The notes under the pieces are model-generated. The model was not told the DNA's origin. It did not search any database and worked only from the letters and a program-made list of their open reading frames with translations. This document shows positions 47,616-59,028 of a stretch of DNA of 64,000 bases, in pieces. This stretch comes from Phocoena phocoena (taxonomy: Eukaryota > Chordata > Mammalia > Artiodactyla > Phocoenidae), in NCBI RefSeq assembly GCF_963924675.1, contig NC_089220.1, forward strand, positions 89,035,168 to 89,099,167, given 5' to 3'. Numbering within the stretch: position 1 is the stretch's first letter; each line of letters starts with the position of its first letter. The position numbers and the translations under genes are program-made.

Positions 47616-50170
47616 CTTGATCCTAAAGAAAATATTTACTTCTGACAATGGATGAACTGTAGAACAAATTACTCTAAGGCTGTATTGGTTAAAAATAAAA
47701 ATACCTTTGGGGGATGTTGATCACTACTTCTGCAAAGAACTAAATTCAAAATCTTCATTATACCATTGGAACCCTAACTTTGATACAATCAACAGGCTTA
47801 CTCATACATTATTTAGCCCCCTAAGGCCTATCTCTTGCTCATCTCTCTGCCAAAAGTGCTTATTTGTGTGCCTGTGCAGTGACCAACCTAGACTTGGTAC
47901 ATGTGCTGGGTGGAACTGGCTGAGTTGAAAACCATGGCATAGGTGCCAGTGGAGTCTGCAGTGGAAGACCTGATGCCTCAGATGTTGCCAGTGGAGCCCT
48001 GCAACTTGACAGAAAATTTAGCTCCCTCTCTATCCCCAAGGATGCCTCAGGAATCCCTGAGGCCAGTCTAGATTGAAGTAGCTCAATGTCCAGATGTGGT
48101 AGCTCACATCGACCCAAAGAATTTGAAAAGGAAGCAAAGTGTGAATGTTTCTCTTTCAGAATAAAAACCTGTTCCTAAAGGATATTCCTCCAAACTTCAG
48201 AGGCAAGAGCAACAAGTAGCACCGTTTTCAACTGTTCAACAGAGCGTGAACAGACACTGAAGTCACTGGAAATCTCAGCAGTTGGGTAGTAACAGGATCA
48301 TGCCTTTCAACTATGTAAAATACGTAATTATTTCTCCTTTCCCGGGATAAATATCCTTCATTCTTCCAAAATCTGAAGATGAAGAAAGCTGTAAAAACTT
48401 TTGTCTGGGTGAAATGTTATACTCAGAAGGGGCTGTTGGATCAGCTACAAATTGAAGTCCTGGGATGGATTATCCCCAGATTGGTTTTCCTCCCTTGCTT
48501 CTTATAGTTAGCAGAATAAATCAATCAACAGTAACTAGTGTCTTGGAATTTATGAGTAACTGGCTTAGAGAAAGAGAATTATTACAGAATTGGGATGATG
48601 ACTTTATGCATTATTGGCTTGTCTTGGAAAACCTTTATTACCTGAGGATCATTCGCTAATTTGGCAGCTTGCAAGAAGGTGCTCTGAAGTGAGGCTCTTA
48701 GTGGACAGCAAAGATGAATTTGAATTGATTAATCTGCTTGGTTAGCAGGTATTTTCACCAATGTGATTTAGGTGATAAGCCATCTTGATGTAGCTGATCT
48801 CAGGGATAGAAGATACTTGTGATGATGGCAGCCTAAGTCTGAGGCAGTGCAATGACAATTCAAGTGCAAGTTGCATCGTATCTTCAACACTATGCGAAGG
48901 GTCCTCAGCTTAGCCTGTGTAACTCAAGCTGATATTCAGAAGACAGATTGTATTGATTTGAATATCTGAGTGTCTTTGGAAAATCCCACCCAGTTTCTGA
49001 TGGACAGTTTAAAGAGTTTTCTGAAATCAAATGTTTTTAAAACAAATTAAGTGCCATTTATTGATGAAGCATCCTGCACAGAAACTGTATGATGAAATTT
49101 TACAGAGGTCCTCGGTGCTGTTATATTGTTTATTTACATATACACATATAAAAATTGAATTGAAAATGTGAAAAAAATAGCTTTCAGGGATGTGGAGCTC
49201 AAGCTTTCTATTACATTCTCCTCCACTAAAAATTATGTCGTTATTGTGGCTTCCCCATAGACCTGTTCCACATCTTCTTCTCTGGGCCCTATATTTTTCT
49301 TTATAAGATCAGCTTGCTTGTTCTGGGTCCCTCCCACAGACTCGCTGCTGGGTTAGAGAGGTGCTAACGTTCAGAAGGATATCAAAGCTATTATGTAGCT
49401 GTACCTTGTACAGGTTGTGCACTGCACTGGAGCACCCAACTGAAGGAGCAAGTGGGGGCTGCAGTGTGCCTTTGTGCGGGTGCATCTACCTTAAGGCAGG
49501 CATGCCTTTTTTCCAATTCACTCTAGGGGGTAGTATGGCCTTGAGGTGTTCTGGGAAGCAGGATTTACCCATTTGCTGCATCATCTGAAAAGGTCTGACC
49601 TACACCAACATTGTGAATATCCATTCCTCAATGCCAAACATCACACAACTAATTACAAGGGGCTCTTTCTGGGGGGCTAAAAAATAAATAATACAAAGCA
49701 GTTCCACTTAAGGGGTAAAACATTCTAGGCAGCTCAGATTAAACTTCTGGATCAGCCTATTTTGTTGAATAACAGTACATTATCATGGGAGGACACATTT
49801 TTTAAACAAAATTTATTGGTCAAAATTTCCTCAGGGCTAACTTGCACTGAATCCCTGCTGAATGATCTCAAAGGAATAAAGCAAATTACATACACTGCAT
49901 TAGGCCTTAGAATGCATGGTGCAGTAAAAAGCAGATTCAGACACTCTCTGTAGGTGCCGTGCTTGCCAGAGAATGGAAAATCTCATTGAAACACTTGGTG
50001 ATATTCTTTGTCTCTCATAAAGAATTCGATACACTTCTCTGCAGATCTACTTGTGGTTTGGAATGAAAATATGTTGTGTAAGGCTGCCCTAGAATTTCAT
50101 GGAAAATGTAAATTGTCCAAGCTCTCTTCCAAATACAATCAGACTTAAAGTGGTTCCCATAGCTCTCCCC
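47616..50170. other. Non-repeat sequence, no gene recognised
   Basis: About 2.5 kb without named repeats. Part (about 47860-49150) has a base composition and run of short frames that could be an old pseudogene, but no protein family is recognisable in any frame. The block 49760-50100 is complex in sequence and could be conserved non-coding DNA. Confidence 0.3.
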
Positions 50171-50400
50171 TTCAACCATAAGATGTTCCCATTAGTGCCA
50201 ATTAATGCTGAGACCCTGGCAGCCTGTGTGCATGATTCATTAATGAGAAGCCTCATTTACAGCTGAGAAAGCAATGCAGTGTAGCAGCTGTAATAATTTC
50301 TCACCTCCTCTGCAAACTGCTGACCTCTCACCATGGATAAGCTGCCCTCCCTTTGGCCTATGGCAGTGTGTGCTCAGGGGACAGTGGACGATGGCAACAA
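50171..50400. promoter_or_regulatory. Candidate conserved non-coding element
   Basis: A non-repeat block with several homeodomain-type words (CCAATTAATG, TTCATTAATGAG), a CAGCTG E-box in 'tttacagctgagaaagca' and a second 'tagcagctgtaataat'. Motif clustering of this kind is common in developmental enhancers. No conservation or chromatin data are available here, so this is a suggestion only. Confidence 0.22.
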
Positions 50401-50698
50401 TGATGGTGAAATTCTACTTAACATTCCAGCTTCCATGCTTACTTGAGACCAAATGTGAGACTGAGACTCTAACCTTCCTTTCTCAAACGAAATTTCTAAT
50501 TCAATTAAAGATGGGACAGAGAAGCCAAAACCTCTATTACTCTACAATACATTGCTTTTCTACAAGATACCCAGTTCACCAACAGCCTCTAAATCTGTAG
50601 AATATATTGCTAGTCTCATTACTAACATGACTCCAGTAATCAAACTGGCTCAACCAATTTATAACCAGGCTGTGTAAAAGATGCTGGTTTATACAATC

Positions 50699-50701
<3 letters not shown>
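50401..50701. other. Short unique stretch, no feature seen
   Basis: Nothing recognised up to the AT microsatellite. Confidence 0.4.

Positions 50702-50739
<38 letters not shown>
50702..50739. repeat. (AT)19 microsatellite
   Basis: Uninterrupted AT run of 38 bp, which can form a cruciform and is expected to be highly polymorphic. Confidence 0.95.
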
Positions 50740-50742
<3 letters not shown>

Positions 50743-51105
50743 ATTATGCCCAGATATTTCATTGCTATGACTCCAGATACCATAGTTATTTATTAAATGG
50801 TAACAACCAAGTTACCATTTTTTTCCTATCCAGATGCTATCTTATTCTGCAACCTAAACAGGGGTACAAACAAGAAGTGATTGGACACTGAGTGCCACCC
50901 ACAGTCTCCCAGATCTGCCATAGTCAGAAGATTAGGGAGAAGGTACCCCTGAGTCCAACAAGCCCGGTCGCAGTCATGCTATTCAAAATGAGAAAGGGAC
51001 TCTCTGCTTCTGAGAGAAAAACATTCAAGGCCCAGAAATCCCTTTTATCCATGAACTTGGCGGGCATCTTTCTCCCCATTCCTATCCTTGCTCCTAGAAG
51101 TGAGC

Positions 51106-51169
51106 GTGAGACACTCATCAGTAGAGTTGTTTTAAGTCCTGCTTTACTTGAAGCAGCATCAAATTCTAA
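51106..51169 (+). repeat. Unclassified 64-bp repeat, copy 2
   Basis: Partner of 46801-46863, about 83% identical by eye. It lies inside a chance open frame (50892-51437) that has no family resemblance. The two translated copies also look alike, but the DNA similarity alone explains this. Confidence 0.6.
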
Positions 51170-51339
51170 ACAAAAATCTTTTGGCTTTAGTATTAATTTT
51201 CATTTATCTCAAGAGGGAGCTGGGCTGAAATACAATTTTGTACTTTCTACAAACAATAGTGCAAGTAACATCGAAGGGGAAGCATTTATGTTACTTAGGA
51301 TAATCAATTGCTTTTCAAGCACCATTAAGCCTTTTAGAA

Positions 51340-51512
51340 ATGGTACATTTTATCAATATCCCAGCTGTGCTATTAACAAGTATGTGACCTCAGACAAGTC
51401 CCTAACCCTCTTTAGGCCTCAGTCTGTTCATCTGTAAAATGAGAGCACTAGATTGGATTTTCCCTATGGATCCTTGTAGCTCTAAGAGGCTATGATTCTA
51501 TACATTAGTTGC
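51340..51512 (+). repeat. MIR SINE
   Basis: 'ctgtgctattaacaagtatg', 'gacctcagacaagtccctaa', 'ggcctcagtctgttcatctg' and 'taaaatgagagcactagatt' form a well-preserved MIR. Confidence 0.8.
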
Positions 51513-52914
51513 AAATGACTCTTACCTCGGTGATAAAAATCAGTGGTCTGAAACACTCTTGGAATCAAGGCTGTTTCCAGCTTTTTTTCTCCTGGATGAA
51601 GATGGAAATAGCAGTCATTACCTGGGGCCTTGGGGGCTACTTGCTTGTACTCAGGCTTTCTGAAAAGTTGAGATGCATTAATTGGCTATCTTCTGGGTCT
51701 AAATCTATTTCTAAATTGATTGGGGATTTTATATTTTTCCCTATGAGATCCAGTGACAGCTAGGTACTCAAAAAAATTAGAGTTAAACAAGGAGACATAG
51801 TTCTGCCCCCTGGAGGGCTCCACCTACAACAAACCTCAACCCGGCTCAAGCCTCTGGTAATTTTCTGGAGAATGCAGGGACCAAAAATTACCCAGGAAAG
51901 TTATACATTTCTGATATGTTTAAATAAATTGAGGCAGAATTTTATGTATCTCATAGAGTCAAGATGATGGCAAGTAAACTGTATTAGCTAAACTAAGATT
52001 TATTATTAACCATCCATACCCAACGTGGCGAAAGTTATCCACGAGGCTATATATCTTTTTATGTTTGTGACTTGTCATTTTTAAAAGCTATATATGTTAA
52101 TACCTGAAGGATTCAGAGGCTATAATGCTGTTTACTTTTAATAAAGCTATGTAGTCAGATTAAGCACAGGTTAATAATACCAGTTTGTTCTTTTCAGAGC
52201 AAAGCAAAAGCCTGTGGACTTATGGACAGAAGTTTCACAAGGCTAACTGTCCTTACAAACCTCTACTACAAAGAATGATAGGACTTTGGCTTCGTTTCCT
52301 CGATAGCTATATCAGTGGAGTAAGTTCTGTAATTTCATTTCTTGAGCAAACTATTCAGATAATCCTTCACACAGAATTATAGCTTCTATTAAAAATGTGT
52401 ATTCTTTCCCAAAGCCTTTTTCCTCTCTTGTTTTAATATGAAACAATATCAGAGCATTGGGAAAGAATTATTATCCTTGTCAACATCCTTAGGGGGCCTG
52501 ACTAATATAAGAACCACTTCTTCCTGACTAATGATACTACAGGCTGCAGGAGCCTTCCCCAAACAACCCTGTAATTCAAGTCCTTTGTATCTAGTGTGTT
52601 TTTGACAGACTGGTTAATAGTGTCTGCTAAAGAAAAGTATTCCTCTCAATTTCAATCACAAAGCAACCTCTAAGGAAATTCTCAAGTCTGTTAAGTAGGC
52701 TAGACTTAAAACATCATACTCACCTGTGACACTCTTGCCTCAATAGAGATGTTGCTTATGAAAGCGGAGCCTATACAAGGAAATGTGGAGTATGAATGAC
52801 AGCTAAAGGCCGTGCACTGTAGTACAGAGGAAGACAAACAGATGAACAGTAAAAATCTTAAATTCTTCTTCTACATGATAATACAAGTAATAATAAAAAG
52901 CTATAATAAAAGTT
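51513..52914. other. Unique sequence with one exon-like segment
   Basis: No named repeat or gene. A possible exon at 52198-52319 is listed separately. Confidence 0.35.
52198..52319 (+). other. Exon-like segment (122 nt)
   Basis: A pyrimidine-rich acceptor, 'agtttgttcttttcag', precedes the segment and a strong donor, 'ggagtaagt', follows it. An open frame runs through all 122 nt. The encoded text (in part KSLWTYGQKFHKANC) is not a family I know, and no partner exon is recognised in the window. It could be an exon of a non-coding RNA or a chance arrangement. Confidence 0.2.
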
Positions 52915-53025
52915 ATATATTGAATACTTACCTAATGCTAGAAAATCTTCTAAGTGTTTTACATATAACTAATTTAATCCTCATATGAACCTTAGAAGGT
53001 TGTTAGTAGGACTATAATATGTAGA
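52915..53025 (-). repeat. MIR SINE, antisense
   Basis: 'gaatacttacctaatgctag', 'agtgttttacatataactaa' and 'tttaatcctcatatgaacct' fit antisense MIR. Confidence 0.55.
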
Positions 53026-53361
53026 TAGTTTTGTCTGGTATTTATTTTACTTAATATTGTTTTGTTTGCATTTTTCTATATCATTTTTTAAAATTTGATT
53101 TTTAAAAGCTATTGACATTCCATTATTTGGGTAATATATAACTTTATTCATTTCAATATTGCAAACTTGGCTTGGAAATTTCCCCTGTGGCAAGAAAGAG
53201 CAGAGAAGATTCAAAAGATATACCAGAGGACAGATAAGCAAAAAGTATATTGTATTGTGTAGTTTCTCAATAGTTTCAATTGTGTAAGTGTCTTTCTTTG
53301 ATGGGTCTTTTGTTGTTTGTGAATGTGCCAAAATGGCTGCTGATAGATTTGGCATCTATTA
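53026..53361. other. Unique AT-rich sequence, no feature seen
   Basis: Nothing recognised before the LTR. Confidence 0.4.
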
Positions 53362-53850
53362 TGAGCCCTATTGCGTGTCCTCCCCCCTTCAACCCCATTC
53401 ATATGTTGAAGTCCTAGCCCTCAGTACTTCAGATGTGACTCTATTTGAAGATACAGACTTAAAAGAGGTAATTAAGGTTAAATGAGGTCATTGGGATGGA
53501 CCCTAACCCATGTGTCTATTTGGAAATAGGACCGTCAAAGACGTGATTAAGCTAAAGTACCTGAGGGTGGGTCATAATCTAATCTGACTGACATCCTTAT
53601 AAGAAGACGATATTTGAACATGGAGACAGATCCCAGAGGTACACGCACCTGCACAGAGGGACAACCATGTGAAGAGGCAGCAAGTGAGTGGCCATCTTCA
53701 AACCAGAAAGAGTGACCTCGGAAGAAACCAACTCTGCTGGCACTTTGATCTTAGATTTCTAGCCTCTACTACTGTGAGAAAATAAGTTTCAGTTGTTTAA
53801 ACCACCCCATCTGTGGTATTATGCTATGGCAGCCTGAGCAGACTAATACA
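53362..53850 (+). mobile_element. MLT1-type solo LTR (ERVL-MaLR)
   Basis: A complete LTR starting TG and ending CA, with the expected landmarks: 'ttcatatgttgaagtcctag', 'aggtaattaaggttaaatga', 'ccttataagaagacga', 'catgtgaagaggcagcaagt', 'gatttctagcctctac', 'gagaaaataagtttcagttg' and 'gcagactaataca'. No internal retroviral sequence adjoins either side, so it is a solo LTR. The five bases on each side do not match, so no target duplication survives. It carries an internal direct duplication (53434-53510 and 53511-53592). Confidence 0.88.
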
Positions 53851-54663
53851 GCGCCACAGAGCACAAATACAGGTGTTAGCTATCTTTAATTTAGCTGTTT
53901 CCCCTTTAATTGGCTCAAACAAATTTGCATTGAGGAAAAACAGGTCTTAATAAGCTCTTAGAATAAGAGCTCTTTCCATATGTCTGGAAAGCAGTCAAAG
54001 CCACAGACCCAAGCTCTATTTCCATAAGTAATTTAGCCCTAGTTATTTAGTAACAAGACTGAAAGCCTATGGGGAGTATCTAGCAGAAGAAGGGTGACTT
54101 TCACAGAGCTGCCTGAGCAGCATTCAGTGTTCTTCAATCCTAGGAACTACTGGACACTGTGGTACCCATGGCCATGGACACCCTTAAACCCATTCACAGT
54201 GAGACTCTCAGATCAGTAACAACACAAAGAATAAACTTTCAATAGCCCTGCCTTTCTTTGGCAGAGCTGGGTCTTGAAACAAGCTCTCCTGATACCACTG
54301 TTTACTTTTTCACTGCACTGGCTTAAATATTCTGGCATTTGAGTATGTATTAAATACTAATTATGTGACTAGTAAGTACAGTGCTTGAGGTAGTACGAGA
54401 AGGATCTGAAATAATATTGGCACTTAGCTGAATTTATCCTTTTTCTGAAGGAATCCAAAGTCCCAATTGACTGAGATGTCTGACCTTGCCACATTATTAT
54501 ACTGGGTGGTCTTACACATCCTGGAAAATAAGGCCAATTTTTAAATGGTATCTTTTAGATATTTAAAACAACCCTTTTATGACAGAGCTTTGATTACAAA
54601 CTCATACAAGATAAAGCATATACTATCATTTTTAGATACAGAAGAGATACCGTCAATCACATG

Positions 54664-54704
<41 letters not shown>

Positions 54705-55289
54705 TCACATAAACATCCCCTCAGACACTGTTATTGGTTACCCATTGAAGAGTTTAATCACTTTCAACATTGAGAAATATTTTCTTATATAGTTGATCTT
54801 AATCTCTAATGCAGCAGTTTATTTCTTCCTTTTAGGTCCTGGGTACAAAGAGGGGACAGCTGGCCCCAATTCTTTTTCCACACACTGGGGGACTTAACAT
54901 GGTGAAATAGGTCATGCCTGTCGATTACAATAGCAGACTTGAATTTTATATAACTTTTAACTCCCTGCACCTGGAAAATAGAGGGTAGGGAATAACTGGT
55001 GTTTGGCAGGATTTCATACATTGCCCATAAACTTTTCTTTCAACAAAAATTTGTCCTCATCAGATTTGTCGTAATTATTTAGCAAAATGTCTAGGGAAAA
55101 ACACACAAAATAATCAGTAAAATTTCTTCTGTTTGTGATTGAAGAAAACTAATGAAAAAGAGACAACCAAGTCCCTCAGACTCCTCCTGTGTTCATGTTT
55201 TGTTAAAAATGTGGTATACGCTTTTTGTTAAATGCTGTTGACCCTTGTGATTCTTGAATTGTTAGCCTTTAGAGTGACAGTAAAAGCTT
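53851..55289. other. Unique sequence with a CA microsatellite
   Basis: No gene or named repeat apart from the (CA)16 run at 54666-54697. Confidence 0.4.
54666..54697. repeat. (CA)16 microsatellite
   Basis: Uninterrupted CA run of 32 bp. Confidence 0.95.
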
Positions 55290-55811
55290 TGGGGGTTGGT
55301 TTCTGTGCGATAGATTAGTTAGACCAACCCTCCCATTGGTAACAGTTATCAAACTTAAAATTTAAAAAACAAATAACCAACTCTTTGAAGGCATTGAAGA
55401 GTGACTAAAAATGGGAGAAACTGGAGCAGAGAATACTTTTGAAAGATGACCTGAAGAGGTGAAACTTGCCATTTTGTGGTTGACTAAAAAATGTCAAGTA
55501 CAGCAGAAAGACACAACTTTACACACTTGAGGTATGAGATACTACAGTTTGGTATTGTCAGAGTTGGGACATTTGGGAGGAAATCTTGAAAGGGAAGGAA
55601 CTACAGAGAGGATAAGCCCCAAATTAAATCTGTAATTTGGCTGACCACTAACTGGAGGGGAAACAGAGAGGTCCGGAAAAACAAAAACAAAATGAAACAA
55701 AAAAAATGGTGGAACCTGAAATTACTCAGTTGAGAGTTCAGCAACTGCCAATGTAGAGAAGAGAGTCTGACTATCAAATTAAGTGCCTGCTAGAATTAAA
55801 AAAAAAAAATC

Positions 55812-55945
55812 ACGCTGCTGGATATGTCTATTAACTGACTGCGGTGACAGTATCACAGGTGTTTGCATATGTGGAGTTACACACAATAAATATGTACAGT
55901 TCTTTGTATATCAATTATACCTTAATAAATCTGTTTAAAAAACAC
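55812..55945 (+). mobile_element. Short old L1 3'-end insertion inside the ancient L1
   Basis: 'ctgactgcggtgacagtatc', 'aataaatatgtacagttctt' and 'caattataccttaataaatc' form an old L1 3' terminus. The surrounding ancient L1 reads straight through on either side ('gtgcctgctagaatt' before, 'cagataaacataacggaatt' after), so this is a separate, heavily truncated insertion. Confidence 0.55.
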
Positions 55946-56881
55946 TCCACAGATAAACATAACGGAATTTAGGATCTTTACAATGTATCACTCATAATGT
56001 CCAGTATCCAAATAAAAATCAGTAGATATGTAAAAATAAAACGAAATGTGACCCTAGCTCATGAAAAATCAATGGAAAACAAAACCCTAAGGTGAGGCAG
56101 ATGTTGCAATGAGCAGATAAAGACTTTAAAATAACATATAAATATGTTTAACTTCTGAAAGATAAATATGTGCACAACGGAGGAACAGATGGAGAATCTC
56201 AGCACAGAAATAGAAACTAGTAAAAAAAAAAAAAGAACAAAATGGGAATTATAGACCCAAAAAGTACAATAATGGAAATAAAATTGTCATTGGAGGAGCT
56301 TCAAAACAGGTTTGAGATAGTATAAGAGTCAGTGGAATTGAAGAAAGATTAATAGAAGTTATTAAATCTAAGGAACAAAGAGAAGCGAGATAGAAGAAAC
56401 TTGAACAAAGCCACAGCTGTCTGTGAGATGATAGCAATAAGTCTAACATACATGTAATTTGAGTCCCAGGAGGCAAGATAAGAGAGAATAGGATAGAACA
56501 ACAAAAACAAAACAAATTGAAAAAATAATGGCTGAAAACTTCTCAAATTTGCTGAAAAACATCAGTTTATAGGTCGAAGAAGCTCATGGACAGAAAGCAG
56601 TATAAATACAAAGAAAATCCCACATAGGTACATCTTTGTCAAACTGTTGTAATCCAAAGCTAAAGAGAAAATCTTGAAAGTAGCCAGAGACAAAAAGACA
56701 CAATACCTATAAGGTAAAGCAAAAGAAATGAAGGTAACTTTTCAAAATGTAGGGAAGACAGACTGATGATATCTTCAAAGTACTAAAGGAAAAGTAAAAA
56801 AAAAACCTGCTAAATCAGAATTATATATAAGAAAAGTACACTTTACAAATGAAAGTGAAATAAACATATTTTAGAATTAAA

Positions 56882-56909
56882 GGGCTTCCCTGGTGGCGCA
56901 GTGGTTGAG
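56882..56909 (+). mobile_element. 28-bp CHR SINE 5' stub at a deletion junction
   Basis: Exactly the first 28 bases of the CHR SINE (GGGCTTCCCTGGTGGCGCAG plus TGGTTGAG) are present, identical to the head of the copy at 57994 apart from one base. No SINE body or A-tail follows. The left flank is ORF1-region L1 and the right flank is ORF2 endonuclease-region L1, so several hundred bases of L1 and the rest of the SINE are missing. Confidence 0.85.
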
Positions 56910-57993
56910 CAGTTCATAAAAGGGTCAATACATCAGGAAAATATGGCATTTATGAATTACTCTGCACCTGATGACAACAACTTCAAAGTAGAAGAAGGGA
57001 CCTGAGAGAACTGAGAAACAGCAAAGGAAAGAAATCAATTAAAGTAAAATCATTATTGGATATTTTAGTAGTTTTCTCTCAATAACTGATATAGCAGTTA
57101 AGTCAAAAATTATTAAGAACGTATAAAAGATACGGAAAATCTAAGTGGCATTATCAACCATCTTGACCTAAGTGACAATAGTAAGAAACTACATCCTACA
57201 ACTTTAGAATATGTACTCTTTTCAAATGCACATGGACTGTTCGTCAAGAAAGGCATATGTTGGCTATAAAACACGTATAACTAAATTTCAAAGACTGAAA
57301 TCATAGAACAATTATTCTTTTAGTATAATAGAGTTGAATTATGAATCACTAAATATTTGAAAGTTAAACAGTACACTTTAACCCATGAGGTAAAGAAGGA
57401 ATTGTAGGGGAAAATATAAAATATTCTGAGCCAAATTGCAATAAACTAAATATAACAAGATATGTTTGATTCAGCTAAGAAAAATATTTAAAGTGATTTT
57501 TTTGTTGTTGCTATTTTGCTTCAAATACTTACATTGGAAATATTTAAAGGTTTAAGATAAACTATCAGTTTCCACTTTAAGAAAGCAAGTAAATTGAATT
57601 TAAAATAAGTAGCAGGAAAAAATAAAGAAGAGAACAGATATCAATAAAGATAGATAATAAAGAAACAGAAAATTAACAAAACACAAAACTGATTCTTTGA
57701 ATTTATTAATTGAAATTGATAAACACCTGGCAAAACTGATCGCATAAACCAAGAATAAAACCTGAATTATCTGAGCAAGAATAAAAGAGGAATTATCAGG
57801 GCATATATTAAGATATTACAAAGGTAATGAGGGAATATTATGAACAATTTTATGCCAATAGATTTGACAACTTATATGATAGAGAAATTCTTTGCAAAGC
57901 ACAACTCTCTAGAAAAAGGAAACAAGAATATAAATCTGAGTATACTTATACCTGTGAGAGAAAATAATTTTGCTATTAAAAAAAAATCCTCCA

Positions 57994-58200
57994 GGTCTTC
58001 CCTGGTGGCGCAGTGGTTGAGAGTCCGCCTGCCGATGCAGGGGACACGAGTTCGTGCCCCGGTCCGGGAATATCCCACATGCCGTGGAGCGGCTGGGCCC
58101 GTGAGCCATGGCCGCTGAGCCTGCGCGTCCGGAACCTGTGCTCCGCAACGGGAGAGGCCACAACAGTGAGAGGCCCACGTACCGCAAAAAAAAAAAAAAA
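57994..58200 (+). mobile_element. CHR-type tRNA-derived SINE
   Basis: Plus-strand, near-complete copy with a pure A-tail. It is flanked by a near-perfect duplication: A-run plus TCCTCCA at 57978-57993 and 58201-58215. Very little divergence from the other CHR copies is visible, and the tail is uninterrupted, so the insertion is probably young. Overlapping open frames on both strands are shadows. Confidence 0.95.
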
Positions 58201-58493
58201 AAAAAAAATCCTCCAAAGAAAACTCCAGGCTTAAATAATTTCACTAGTGAATTCTATCAAATATTTGGTGAAAAATAATAACAATCTGAAACAAATCATT
58301 TCAGATAATGGAAGAGGAGAAAATATTTTCGAACTCATTTGATGAGGCCAACACAATCCCAACAGGTAAACCTTACAAAAACATTACAAGAAAATTATAG
58401 AGCAACAGCCCTCATAAACATAGTGCAAAAATCCTTAACAAAACATTAACAAATCAAATACACTAACGTCTAAAAGTGATAACACATTGTGGC

Positions 58494-59028
58494 TGTATTA
58501 TTCAGGGTTCTCCAGAAAAATGGAACCAAAAGGATGTACATATATTTATAATAAGGAATTGGCTCATGCTATTATGGAAGCTGGCAAATCCCAAGATCTG
58601 CAGGGTGAGCTGTCAAGCTGAAAACAATAGAGCTAATGGTTTAGTTCCAGTCCAAGTCAAAGTCCTGAGAACCAGGAGAGCTGATGTTGTGGTTCCTTTC
58701 TGAAGGGAAGCAGCCTCAAGACTCAGGAATAGCTGGGATTTCAGTTAAAGTCCAAAGGCAGGAAAAAAGCTACTGTCCCAGTGTGATGGCAGTCAGCCAG
58801 GAGGAATTCTCTCTTACTCGGGGGATGGTTAGCCTTTTTGTTCTATTCAAGCCTTCAATTGACTGGAAGCCCACTCACATTAGGGAGCGCAATCTGCTTT
58901 ACTCAGTCTAAAGATCTCAATATTAATCTCATCCAAAAACTCTCACAGAAACATCCAGAATAATGTTTAGCCAAATATCTAGGCACCCCATGGCTCAGTC
59001 AAATTGGCACATAAAACTGACCATCACA
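58494..59028 (-). mobile_element. MLT2-type LTR of an ERVL relic
   Basis: Read on the minus strand it begins TGTGATGG and ends with 'ggagaaccctgaataataca', the layout of MLT2/ERVL LTRs. On the plus strand the landmarks are 'tattcagggttctccagaaa', 'aaggaattggctcatgct', 'gctttactcagtctaaagat' and 'aatgtttagccaaatatcta'. Since ERVL internal sequence follows on its plus-strand right side, it is the 3' LTR of a minus-strand provirus. Confidence 0.85.

Larger units (their letters stand above)
55290..58493 (+). mobile_element. Ancient L1 (L1M-type), 5' region to RT, multiply interrupted
   Basis: Plus-strand ancient L1 sequence in order: 5' leader and ORF1 start ('ggatctttacaatgtatcac', 'tgtccagtatccaaataaaa'), ORF1 C-terminal part ('cttgaaagtagccagagaca', 'aatcagaattatatataaga'), ORF2 endonuclease ('ataaaagggtcaatacatca', 'tttcaaatgcacatggactg') and ORF2 start of RT ('ttcactagtgaattctatca', 'ataaacatagtgcaaaaatc'). 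It is cut by an L1 3' fragment at 55812, a SINE stub at 56882, a full SINE at 57994, and ends where the ERVL LTR begins. All frames are destroyed. Confidence 0.75.

Noticed and set aside
47860..49150. Possible processed pseudogene
   Set aside because: No frame translates to a family I can recognise and there is no A-tail or duplication, so I left it as unassigned sequence.
50892..51437. Plus-strand open frame of 181 codons
   Set aside because: No recognisable family or exon boundaries. It crosses the 64-bp repeat and runs into a MIR, which argues against a coding exon.
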